A stretch of 64,000 nucleotides of DNA from Gammaproteobacteria bacterium (GTDB lineage Bacteria > Pseudomonadota > Gammaproteobacteria > Pseudomonadales > Halieaceae): contig JAUICG010000008.1 of the NCBI GenBank assembly GCA_030427485.1, positions 99,074 to 163,073 on the forward strand, written 5' to 3'. The position numbers and the translations under genes were made by a program. The notes under the pieces were generated by a model. That model had not been told where the DNA came from and ran no database searches. It saw only the letters and a list, made by a program, of their open reading frames with translations. Positions 45,720 to 53,512 of the stretch are shown one piece after another; the stretch's first letter is position 1; each line of letters opens with the position of its first letter.

Positions 45720-46742
45720 TCACCGCCGCATCAGGTGGGCGAAGCCGCCAGTGGTATCAGCCAGGCCGTCCCCATCCAGCACCGCCCGCGCGCCCTCACT
45801 ATCCCTCAGGTAGCTATCAAGAAAGGCGGTAGTCGCAACATGCACCATGGTCAATGCATCCTCCTGCGGCGGCTGCTCCCGGTCAGTCCGGCAAATCAGG
45901 TTCCCCAGGTAGTGATCAGCCCCCTCCACCACCAGTGCGTACTTGCCGCCGGGCCTCGCCGTTTCAAACGACATCAGGTGCATGCGCCAGTCCGGCCAGA
46001 AGGTCGGTTGAGAGTCCCAGGTGCCGGTGGTGACCAGGGTCGGGGCGGCCAGCCCCAGCCAGCTGTCCGCCGTGATCTCGTCGAACATCGGGCCGGGAGG
46101 AGACAGCGCGACAATCGCGTCGACCCGATCATCCAGCGCGTCCAGGTATGCCCCGGTATCGGGGTCCAGCGCCGCGGCGCCGCCGAACTGCTGCGCACTG
46201 AAGGCGCCGAAAGAGTGACCCGCCAGCGCGATATGCCCCGGATCGACCTTGCCCTCGAGTTCGCTCGCCGCGCCTGCGAGGCCGGGCAGTGCCTCCAGCA
46301 GGCGGTTCAGGTCGTCGACCCGCGCCTGGATCAGGCCCAGGTTGCCATAGCGCAGGCTGTTGAAAATGCCTTTCGCCATACCGCAGCAGTCCAGGTGATC
46401 GGGCGCGATGACCACGTAGCCGTGGGATACCCAGTGTTCAATCAGGCGGTCATAACTGTGCCGATCGGACCAGTTGCCGTGCGAAAACAGAATCACCGGG
46501 AACGGCCCGCCGTCGGTGGGGTAGAGGATATCCAGCGACAGCGCGCGTCGATCCCCGGCAGCGGCCAGCTCGAAATCCGCGATTTTCGAAACCTGATGCG
46601 GGCCCGGCCCGGCGCCGTACAGCGTCGCGATCACCGCGGGGTCCGTCTGCAACGGGGCGGCCGGGGGCAGTTCCGGCTCCTTCGAACAGGCGCCGAGCAG
46701 CGCCAGCAGAAGCAGCGACAGCAGGGTGGTGCGGTACCTCAT
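45720..46742 (-). CDS. Alpha/beta hydrolase lipoprotein
   Basis: A 340-residue lipoprotein (lipobox LLGAC, residue about 19). Start ATG overlaps the stop of the upstream hydrolase gene (ATGA). FPVILFSHGNWSDRHSYD, nucleophile GHSFGAFSAQ, and a GADHYLGN segment for the histidine. Similar to PAF-acetylhydrolase / chlorophyllase-type serine esterases. It is the last gene of a seven-gene operon running from 51915. It would cleave esters at the cell envelope. Confidence 0.8.
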   Translation of the reverse strand: MRYRTTLLSLLLLALLGACSKEPELPPAAPLQTDPAVIATLYGAGPGPHQVSKIADFELAAAGDRRALSLDILYPTDGGPFPVILFSHGNWSDRHSYDRLIEHWVSHGYVVIAPDHLDCCGMAKGIFNSLRYGNLGLIQARVDDLNRLLEALPGLAGAASELEGKVDPGHIALAGHSFGAFSAQQFGGAAALDPDTGAYLDALDDRVDAIVALSPPGPMFDEITADSWLGLAAPTLVTTGTWDSQPTFWPDWRMHLMSFETARPGGKYALVVEGADHYLGNLICRTDREQPPQEDALTMVHVATTAFLDSYLRDSEGARAVLDGDGLADTTGGFAHLMRR

Positions 46743-47686
46743 GGCAGTTGCTCCAGGAAGGTTTGTGCATCGGTCGCGGAGCGCCCGGGTATCTCCAGAG
46801 GAATCACGTGGCCTACGCCGGGGTAGATCACAGTGTCGACCGAGGCGGCGTTGGTCAGTTGCTCGCGGTAAAGATCGGCGTGGGCGACTGGCAGTTGCGG
46901 GTTCTCTTCCCCCCACATAATCAGCGTCGGCGCACTGATGAGTTGCAGTTCCGCGCTGATGTCAGAGGGCTCCCAGGTGCTCATGCGCTCAAATTCGGCC
47001 CAGCGGTTGCCTTCACCGCGGTACATGCGGTGTATCTCGTGGACCAGTTCGTCGCTGATCGTGGCGGGGTCTGCTACCGCCGCTGCGAGAAAGGGTTTGA
47101 ACAGGCCTTCTGGCAGCAGATAGAACAGGTACCCCGCCCAGCCCGGCATGCCGCGTTCCATATGGGGGTTGGCCGGCCTCGGCATTCCCGGGGTGTTGAT
47201 AAGGACGAGTCCGCGCACCCGGTCGGGGTGAGTCGCGGCGAAGTGCCTGGCCACCGCTCCGCCCGTGGAGGAGCCGACGAGTGCGGCGGTCTCGATGCCG
47301 AGGTGGTCGAGCAGCGCCGTCAGCAGTTGCACGCCGCGCGCATAGGAGTAATCGCCGGACGGGTCCGCGCCGGTGAGCCCGTGGCTGGTCAGGTCGTAGC
47401 GGATGACCGTAAAGTGTTTTTCCAGTTGCTCGGTCCAGGCCTGCCACTGGCGCATGGTGTAGAAGTGCGAGTGTAGCAGTACCACGGGCGGCCCTTCGCC
47501 GCTCACCCGGTAGGCCAGGTTGACGCCGTCGACTTCCAGGCGCCGCAGGTCGTCTCCGCCGTACTCCCGCTCCAGTTCCGCCATCGGAATATCCCGGTTG
47601 CTCCACCACAGAAAGGCGATGCCCAGAAGCAGGAGCAGAACGAGTGCCAGCAACCCCCGCATGGCCCAACGCAATACCTTCAGCAT
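46739..47686 (-). CDS. Alpha/beta hydrolase with N-terminal membrane anchor
   Basis: A 315-residue hydrolase. Residues about 5-25 are one hydrophobic helix (likely membrane anchor). Fold signature: VVLLHSHFYTMRQW, YDLTSHGLTG, nucleophile GSSTGGAVAR, catalytic acid in TLIMWGEEN and histidine in YPGVGHVIPLE. Third-last product of the operon; three bases separate it from the lyase gene upstream. Substrate unknown. Confidence 0.85.
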   Translation of the reverse strand: MLKVLRWAMRGLLALVLLLLLGIAFLWWSNRDIPMAELEREYGGDDLRRLEVDGVNLAYRVSGEGPPVVLLHSHFYTMRQWQAWTEQLEKHFTVIRYDLTSHGLTGADPSGDYSYARGVQLLTALLDHLGIETAALVGSSTGGAVARHFAATHPDRVRGLVLINTPGMPRPANPHMERGMPGWAGYLFYLLPEGLFKPFLAAAVADPATISDELVHEIHRMYRGEGNRWAEFERMSTWEPSDISAELQLISAPTLIMWGEENPQLPVAHADLYREQLTNAASVDTVIYPGVGHVIPLEIPGRSATDAQTFLEQLP

Positions 47687-47689
47687 GGT

Positions 47690-48580
47690 CTAGTGATCAC
47701 CCTTGTAGCGCTCGGCGACGCCGAGCAAATCGGGTGCGCCGAGCAGTTGATTGATGCGCGAGATGTCGAGCATTGCGGGCTGTTGATCGACGGTACTTCC
47801 CTGTGCGGCGATGGTGCGCAGCAGCGCCTGCATCACCGGCACTATCGCGTGCAGCAGGGCGACGGGAAACAGCGCGACGCGAAAGCCCGCGGCTTCGACC
47901 TCGGCCGCCGTGGAGATGGGGCTGTTGCCGCCCTCCAGCAGGTTGTACACCAGCGGCGTGCGCCGACCAAAGCGTTCGCCGATGCGGTTGATCTGCTCCC
48001 TGGTGCCCGGGGCCTCGATGAACAGCGCGTCGGCACCCGCCTCCAGATAGCGCTCGCCACGCTCCATCGCGTCTTCCAGGCCATTGATGGCCAGTGCGTC
48101 CGTGCGGGCAATCACCACGGTGCGTTCGTCCGCGCGCGCATCCACCACGGCGTGTATCTTGCCCACCATCTCGCCGGCGGGAATCACGCCCTTGCCGGCC
48201 ATGTGGCCGCACCGCTTGGGAAAGGTCTGGTCCTCCATCTGCACGGCGGAGGCGCCGGCCCGTTCGAACTCGCGCAGCGTGCGCTGCGCATTGAGCGCGT
48301 TGCCAAATCCGGTATCCATATCCACGACCAGCGGAATATCCACGCGTTCGCGCATGGCCGCCACGGTAGAGGCGACTTCACTGGCGGTCACCAGGCCCAT
48401 GTCGGGCCTGCCGTAGCGGGAGAAGGCGATGCCGGCGCCGGATACGAACGCGCAGTCGAAACCCGCCTGCTCCACCAGTAATGCCGAGAGGGCGTCATAC
48501 ACGCCCGGGGCCTTGACCACAGTCGGCAGCGCCAGGCGCTGCCGCAGCCGTGCGTTGTGCTTCTCGCCAGTATCATTCAT
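47690..48580 (-). CDS. Isocitrate lyase / PEP mutase superfamily lyase
   Basis: A 296-residue C-C lyase of the methylisocitrate lyase / 2,3-dimethylmalate lyase / oxaloacetate hydrolase group. DMDTGFGN binds the metal, the catalytic loop KRCGHMAGK carries the Cys, and IARTDALAINGLEDA is the usual helix-strand element. It would split a malate-type substrate into two short oxo or carboxylic acids. The gene overlaps the GntR gene by 8 bases. Together with the LeuCD-like hydro-lyase, this matches the hydratase/lyase pair of dimethylmaleate breakdown known from nicotinate fermentation. Confidence 0.88.
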   Translation of the reverse strand: MNDTGEKHNARLRQRLALPTVVKAPGVYDALSALLVEQAGFDCAFVSGAGIAFSRYGRPDMGLVTASEVASTVAAMRERVDIPLVVDMDTGFGNALNAQRTLREFERAGASAVQMEDQTFPKRCGHMAGKGVIPAGEMVGKIHAVVDARADERTVVIARTDALAINGLEDAMERGERYLEAGADALFIEAPGTREQINRIGERFGRRTPLVYNLLEGGNSPISTAAEVEAAGFRVALFPVALLHAIVPVMQALLRTIAAQGSTVDQQPAMLDISRINQLLGAPDLLGVAERYKGDH

Positions 48581-49352
48581 CGAGCGTGAGATCCATCTGG
48601 TACTGGAAACGGTCGGGGTGGTAGTAGACCTGCAGGAAATCCGTGAGTTGCTCCTGTCCCCGCACGGTACGGAATGAGTGCCGCACCAGGCTCAACAGCG
48701 GCGCGCCCACTTTCGTATCCAGGGCGTCAGCCAGTTGCGCGGTGGCGGCGGTAGCGCTGATGGTCTGGGTGACACGGCTGATTTTCAGGCCCTGTTTGCG
48801 GAAGATGGCCAGGCGCGGTGACTTCTGGAAATCGCGCTTGCCCACGGGCTTCTTGAGACCGGCGGTCCAACTCATGTAGTAACCAAAGGGTTGGCCTTCC
48901 CTGTAGCGCACCCGTTCCAGTTGCAGCACCTTGTCATTGCCGCCGGTGCCGAGCTCCTCGCGAATATGGGCGGGGGGCACCTGCATGCGGCACTTCAGCA
49001 CTTTGACGTCCGAGTGGCGGGCCATGCTCTCGATTTCCTGCAGCATGCCCACCAGAGGCGCCTGTACGGGCCTGGGTGAGTACTCGTAGGTGACGTGCGT
49101 GCCCTTGCCGCGGCGGCGCTCGACCAACTCTTCCGCCGCCAGTTCATCCATCGCGCGCTTCGCCGTGATGCGCGATACGCCGAAGGTTTCCGCCAGCTGT
49201 TGTTCGGTGGGCATCTGAGCGCCGTTTTCGATGGTGCCGTCGAGGATCGCGCCTTTCAGCAGGCTGTAGAGCTTGAAGTACAGGGGCGTCGGCGTGTCGC
49301 GCTCCAGGGCGCGCAGCGCGGCGTCACTAAACAGATCGGCAATCGCGTTCAT
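48573..49352 (-). CDS. GntR family regulator, UTRA (HutC-type)
   Basis: A 259-residue regulator. Winged helix at residues 25-90 (PTEQQLAETFGVSRITAKRAMDELAAEELVERR, seen as PTEQQLAETFGVSRITAKRA), followed by a UTRA effector-binding domain (about 105-250). It is embedded within the operon it probably controls, and is a candidate binder of the shared palindromes at 35349, 39822, 43549, 51944 and 58502. HutC-type sites usually contain TATA-like centres; the match here is loose. Confidence 0.92.
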   Translation of the reverse strand: MNAIADLFSDAALRALERDTPTPLYFKLYSLLKGAILDGTIENGAQMPTEQQLAETFGVSRITAKRAMDELAAEELVERRRGKGTHVTYEYSPRPVQAPLVGMLQEIESMARHSDVKVLKCRMQVPPAHIREELGTGGNDKVLQLERVRYREGQPFGYYMSWTAGLKKPVGKRDFQKSPRLAIFRKQGLKISRVTQTISATAATAQLADALDTKVGAPLLSLVRHSFRTVRGQEQLTDFLQVYYHPDRFQYQMDLTLDE

Positions 49353-49361
49353 CAGAGTTCC

Positions 49362-50291
49362 TCAGTCCTGTTGTTCCCGCCAGCTTGTGCAGATGCTGCC
49401 GGCATGAGCGGACCACACGCCGTCCAGGCCGCTGATATACGCCAGCGCTTGTTCCAGTACGCCAATGCGGTGCGGTTGGCCCATCAGCCAGGGATGGATA
49501 TTCAGTGCCAGGATACGCCCGCAGCCGCTGGACCGCGCCTCCGCGAGCAGAAAGTCCGCGGCATCGCACACCTGCTCCAGCCACGATTGCTCCGAGTGCA
49601 AATTGTTCACCAGGATAAAGTAGTCTTCCAGTTCGTTGGACAGCGGCATCGCGATCAGCGGCCCGTTGCCGGTGCGAAACTCGAAGGGCATGTCGTCGTT
49701 CACCCAGTCACAGAAATACTCGATGCCGTTTGCGGCCAGCAGTTCCGGCGTTCGCTCGCTTTCGTTGCGCGCCGGACTGAGCCAGCCCCGGACCGCCTGG
49801 CCGCTGAGTTCGCGCAGCCGGCCGACGGCCCGTGCCACCAGTTCACCTTCCTCGCGCTCGTCCATGCCGCCGTAGTGCAGGCTATCCATGTTCCAGCCGT
49901 GGCAGAGTATTTCATCGCCGCGCGCGACGATGCGGTCCAGCAGGTAGGGTATGCGCTCCGCCAGTTCGGTGCTGAAGGCGAAACTGGCCCTGATCTTAAA
50001 TTTGTCAAACGCGTTCAGCAGGCGGTAGATACCGACCCGGTTACCGTAGTCGCGCAGCGAATAATGGCGCAGATCCGGGTAGGGCATGGTCATGCCGCCG
50101 GGTACCCCAAAGGGCTTGCCGCGCTGGTTCAACGGGAAAAACTGCAGCCCGACATTGATCCAGAGCGCCAGGGATTTTCCGTCCGGCCAGTGTACCGGCC
50201 TGCGCTGTGACAACAGACTCCAGTCATAGCGCTCGTGGTCCATGCCATAGCGGCGCCGGGGATACTCGAGGTGCTCCCTGTCCAGCGTCAT
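49362..50291 (-). CDS. Polysaccharide deacetylase-fold amidohydrolase 1 (imidase/PuuE-like)
   Basis: A 309-residue protein of the carbohydrate esterase 4 fold. The ATG overlaps the stop of the next deacetylase (ATGA). The pattern SLRDYGNRVGIYRLL and the HGWNMDSLHYGG segment with the downstream GWLSPARNES motif match the PuuE-type allantoinase / cyclic-imide hydrolase branch, which hydrolyses cyclic amides. Classic polysaccharide-type TFDD is absent. Its partner at 50288 is a paralog; the two may form one enzyme or have different substrates. Confidence 0.82.
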   Translation of the reverse strand: MTLDREHLEYPRRRYGMDHERYDWSLLSQRRPVHWPDGKSLALWINVGLQFFPLNQRGKPFGVPGGMTMPYPDLRHYSLRDYGNRVGIYRLLNAFDKFKIRASFAFSTELAERIPYLLDRIVARGDEILCHGWNMDSLHYGGMDEREEGELVARAVGRLRELSGQAVRGWLSPARNESERTPELLAANGIEYFCDWVNDDMPFEFRTGNGPLIAMPLSNELEDYFILVNNLHSEQSWLEQVCDAADFLLAEARSSGCGRILALNIHPWLMGQPHRIGVLEQALAYISGLDGVWSAHAGSICTSWREQQD

Positions 50292-51229
50292 GCTCCCGCC
50301 TCCCGTGCCGCGATATCCCTCAGACTTGCGTCGTAGTGCCGCTCGATGAAGTGTTGCGCAATCTCGCGCCCCGTGGTCACCCATACGTCGGCGTGTCCGG
50401 TTATGTACTCCAGCGCTTCCTCGAAGGCCTTCAGACGGTGGGGGCAGCTCACCTGGTAGTTGTGGGTGGGAATGCACATTACCGTGCCCGAATCAGCGCC
50501 TTCGGCGTACAGGCGGTCGAAATTATCTTTCAGCATCTGCCCGTAGCGCCGCGGTTCCACGCGGTTGACCACGTAGGCAATGGTATCGTTCATTTCCAGC
50601 GAGTAGGGAATGGACACAAAGCGCTTGTCGCTGCGCAGCCGGATCGGGGTCGGCTGGTCGTCGTGAAACAGATCGCAGGTATAGAAGCCGCCGTTGTCGC
50701 CGAACAGTTCGGTGCCCACCTCGGCAAACAGGTCCAGCGTCAGTTCGGAGTGCGACAGCGCCGGCGCCAGGTAGCCCGCACACTGTTGGCCGGTATGCCG
50801 GTGGATGCTTGCCATCGCATCGCGAATCATGTCCCGCTCCTGCTCTTCCGACATGCCGTAGGTGTAGCGCGTGTTGTAGATGCCGTGGCTGAAAAACTCC
50901 CAGTTGCGTTCCGCGCACATCGCGATGAGTTCCGGGTGGTGGTCGCACAGCGCGGTGGACAGGGATACCGAGCCGCGTACGCCGTAGCGATCCAGTACCT
51001 CCATTTGCCTGACATGGCCCACGCGGTTGCCGTAGTCGCGGATGCTGTATCCCTGGGTGGCCGGATAAGGCTGCGGCCACGCTTTGCGGTGGGGATTCGT
51101 CGGCGGGTTCAGCTCGTAGAACTCAATATTCGGGGCCACCCAGAAGGCGATTCGCGCGCCGCCGGGCCACTCGATTCGCGGTCGGCCCTCGTAGGGCCAG
51201 TAGTCGTAGAAATCCGGGTCGCTTTTCAT
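50288..51229 (-). CDS. Polysaccharide deacetylase-fold amidohydrolase 2 (imidase/PuuE-like)
   Basis: A 313-residue paralog of the preceding gene. The ATG overlaps the stop of the isochorismatase-fold gene (ATGA). Shared signatures: SIRDYGNRVGHVRQME, HGIYNTRYTYGM and GYLAPALSHSE. Typical of cyclic amide hydrolases such as allantoinase or imidase. Close coupling with an isochorismatase-fold amidase suggests ring opening followed by deamidation. Confidence 0.82.
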   Translation of the reverse strand: MKSDPDFYDYWPYEGRPRIEWPGGARIAFWVAPNIEFYELNPPTNPHRKAWPQPYPATQGYSIRDYGNRVGHVRQMEVLDRYGVRGSVSLSTALCDHHPELIAMCAERNWEFFSHGIYNTRYTYGMSEEQERDMIRDAMASIHRHTGQQCAGYLAPALSHSELTLDLFAEVGTELFGDNGGFYTCDLFHDDQPTPIRLRSDKRFVSIPYSLEMNDTIAYVVNRVEPRRYGQMLKDNFDRLYAEGADSGTVMCIPTHNYQVSCPHRLKAFEEALEYITGHADVWVTTGREIAQHFIERHYDASLRDIAAREAGA

Positions 51230-51915
51230 TGTCGCCCGCTCACCTTTTCGCGCTGCTGTTGTCCCAGCCAGTCGAGGACCTCCTCCACCTCCACCACATC
51301 GGCGTATTTCAACGACAGGTCTGTGAGATTGGCGAAATGGTAGCTCTCGTGCTTGTCGGCCACGCACTGCTCGGGAACGATGGTGCGATAGCCGCGGGAC
51401 AGGCTTTCCACCGCCGTCGCGCGAATACAACCGGAGGTGGAGCCGCCCGTCAGCACTACCGTGTCGACCCGGTGCCACACCAGCAGGGATTGCAGCTGCG
51501 TCTCGAAAAAAGCCGAGGGCATCTTCTTCAGGTAGATCACGTCGCGTTGCCGGTCGATGTCGAGGCGGTCGTCGAACTCCGAGCGTTCGGAATTGAACTT
51601 GATATTCTGCAGGGAGTCCGGCGTATCGGTGCGCGTACCCCAGATGCCGGCATCCTCGCCCGAGTCCATATAGGCAACGTGTGTCCACACCACCGGCCAG
51701 TCGAGTGCGCGAAAGCAGCTGGCGAGTTGGTTCACGTAGTCGAGTTGCCGCGGGTCGGTTTCGTACGCCGTGGTGAACAGGTCGGTGCGCGTGTAGGCCT
51801 TCTGCAGGTCGATATTTACCAGTACGGCCTTGCTTCCGAAGCCGAAGCGCTTGCGCGCGGGATTGTTTTTCACATCCTGGTAAATTTGCCGTGCGGTCTT
51901 GTCGCTGCTCTCCAT
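51226..51915 (-). CDS. Isochorismatase-fold amidase
   Basis: A 229-residue cysteine hydrolase. The catalytic triad fits Asp36 (VNIDLQKAY), Lys130 (IYLKKMP) and Cys163 (GGSTSGCIRA), with the spacing of N-carbamoylsarcosine amidohydrolase and the maleamate amidase NicF. The GGSTSGC pattern points to the amidase rather than the isochorismatase branch. It is the first gene of a seven-gene operon ending at 45720, with the palindrome at 51944-51965 in its promoter. Exact amide unknown. Confidence 0.88.
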   Translation of the reverse strand: MESSDKTARQIYQDVKNNPARKRFGFGSKAVLVNIDLQKAYTRTDLFTTAYETDPRQLDYVNQLASCFRALDWPVVWTHVAYMDSGEDAGIWGTRTDTPDSLQNIKFNSERSEFDDRLDIDRQRDVIYLKKMPSAFFETQLQSLLVWHRVDTVVLTGGSTSGCIRATAVESLSRGYRTIVPEQCVADKHESYHFANLTDLSLKYADVVEVEEVLDWLGQQQREKVSGRQ

Positions 51916-51943
51916 TCACCGTTCTCCTGCTGGGTATTCTTCA

Positions 51944-51965
51944 AAAGATATAATATTATGTCTTT
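51944..51965. promoter_or_regulatory. Shared AT-rich palindrome, site E
   Basis: A 22-bp palindrome with one mismatch whose centre is GATATAATATTATGTC (51947-51962). It lies in the 101-base divergent gap between the isochorismatase-fold operon and the glutathione S-transferase gene, so it can serve both. Confidence 0.6.
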
Positions 51966-52016
51966 AAGGTATATAGTCGTTGTCCTGTTGCGACCGACCC
52001 ATCACTGGAGAGCACC

Positions 52017-52652
52017 TTGAAACTGTACAGTCTTGATCATTCACCCTATGCAACGCGTGTGCGCATGCAAATACGGCGCGCCCGGATGCCGGTGGCTGTC
52101 GAGTCGCCTCCGGTATCGTTGCGTACACCGGAGTTCGCGGCCCGCTATCCGTACGGGAAGATTCCCGTATTGCAACTGGATGACGGCTCCCACCTGTCGG
52201 ATTCCTGGGTGATCCTGGAGTATCTTGAAAGCTGCTTTGCGCAGAGCGGACTGCTGCCGGAAGGCGCGCTGCAGCGCGCCGCGATGCAGACCCTGGCGCG
52301 TTGCGCCGATACCTGCCTGGGGCCCGGCGCCGTGTTCCCGATGTTCGCCGCGGCGGCCAAACGGGACAACGCCGCCGCGCTGCTGGAAGGCATGGGCGAG
52401 GAACTGGCGCGACTGGAGCGCGTGCTGGCTGCGCAAGGCGACGCGACAGCGCGTTCCCTGCACCTGGGCGACCTGGCGCTGGCGCCGCACCTGTCCTACC
52501 TGTTACTGCTGGCGCCACTGTTCGGCGCGGAGGACGCCCTGTCCGGTCATGCCGCGGTGTCCGCGTGGTGGCGATGGGTGAATGCCGATACCGCTGTGGC
52601 CGCGGAACTGGCCGTGATGCAGCAGGCCGCAGCGGCTTTCTTCAGGCGTTGA
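52017..52652 (+). CDS. Glutathione S-transferase family protein
   Basis: A 211-residue GST starting at TTG with GGAG upstream. N-terminal thioredoxin-like domain: KLYSLDHSPYATRVR with a Ser-Pro-Tyr active site, YPYGKIPVL with the cis-Pro and DGSHLSDSWVILEYLE for the glutathione site. C-terminal helical domain 90-205. Some relatives of this type isomerise cis double bonds (maleylacetoacetate/maleylpyruvate); the zeta-class SSCS motif is absent, so this is only a possibility. Divergent from the amidase operon. Confidence 0.85.
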   Translation: MKLYSLDHSPYATRVRMQIRRARMPVAVESPPVSLRTPEFAARYPYGKIPVLQLDDGSHLSDSWVILEYLESCFAQSGLLPEGALQRAAMQTLARCADTCLGPGAVFPMFAAAAKRDNAAALLEGMGEELARLERVLAAQGDATARSLHLGDLALAPHLSYLLLLAPLFGAEDALSGHAAVSAWWRWVNADTAVAAELAVMQQAAAAFFRR

Positions 52653-52695
52653 GCCGGATTCTCCGGGATTAGGCAACCTTCAGGGTGGTGGCACT

Positions 52696-53379
52696 TCAAT
52701 CCGCCAGGGCCAGTTCTTCGATTGTTGCCATGTCGCGAATTTCGATGGTGTGCGCCGAAAAGACGTCGATCAGGCCCTCCTGCTTTAACTTGGAGAATGC
52801 CCGGCTGACAGTTTCAATCGTCAGCCCCAGGTAGTCGGCGATATCCTGCCTGGTCATAATCAACTCGACACAGTGGCAACGCTGCGGTGGCAGCCGGTCC
52901 GACAGTTGCTTGAGCAGGAAACAGACCCGCTCGTGGGCCTTCTTCTGGCCCAGTGCGAACACCTGGTCGAACGCGTGGGCGAGAATGTTGCCGCCGATGC
53001 GCCGCACGTTGTCCTTCAGTTGCGGCAGCTCGTCCTGCAGTGTGACGAAGGCTTTCAGGGGTATCTCGCAGACGGTTGATTTCGCCAGCGCCGATACGGT
53101 GAAGTCGTAGTGTTCGTTGTGGGTAATCCCGATGTAGTTGCCGGGGTGCATGAAGGCCATCACCTGCCGCCGCCCGGTGGACGAGGAGCGCTCCATCATC
53201 AGCATACCGGACTCCAGCACGTAGACAGACTTTGCCGGCGTGTGCTGCAGGAACAGGTATTCGCCGGGCGTAAGGGTTCGCTGGCCGGTCAGGGCATTGA
53301 GCCGAGCCACTGCCGCGGCGTCGAGGCCGTTGTATATCGTGGGAAGCTGTTGCCGTGTGTTGGTGGGCTGAGTCGTCAA
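52696..53379 (-). CDS. Crp/Fnr family transcriptional regulator
   Basis: A 227-residue regulator starting at TTG. Residues 20-140 are the cyclic-nucleotide-binding-type domain (GEYLFLQHTPAKSVYVLESG), and residues 150-215 the winged helix with the FNR-type MTRQDIADYLGLTIETVSRAF recognition region (as MTRQDIADYLG and LTIETVSRAF). The N-terminal Cys cluster of true Fnr is absent, and ligand-type residues are not obvious. Likely responds to another signal than O2. Probably unrelated to the AT-rich palindromes, whose sequence does not look like TTGAT-N4-ATCAA. Confidence 0.88.
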   Translation of the reverse strand: MTTQPTNTRQQLPTIYNGLDAAAVARLNALTGQRTLTPGEYLFLQHTPAKSVYVLESGMLMMERSSSTGRRQVMAFMHPGNYIGITHNEHYDFTVSALAKSTVCEIPLKAFVTLQDELPQLKDNVRRIGGNILAHAFDQVFALGQKKAHERVCFLLKQLSDRLPPQRCHCVELIMTRQDIADYLGLTIETVSRAFSKLKQEGLIDVFSAHTIEIRDMATIEELALAD

Positions 53380-53512
53380 GGTCGTTACCAGCGGGTTGGC
53401 CTATCCGCATGGTAATGATTTCAGCAGGAACTGACTAGCCCGGGAGGTTGTCGGGCATCGAATACGGCGGAAAACCGGCCCTACCCTCCCGCCTGTCCGG
53501 CCCGACAGGCGC

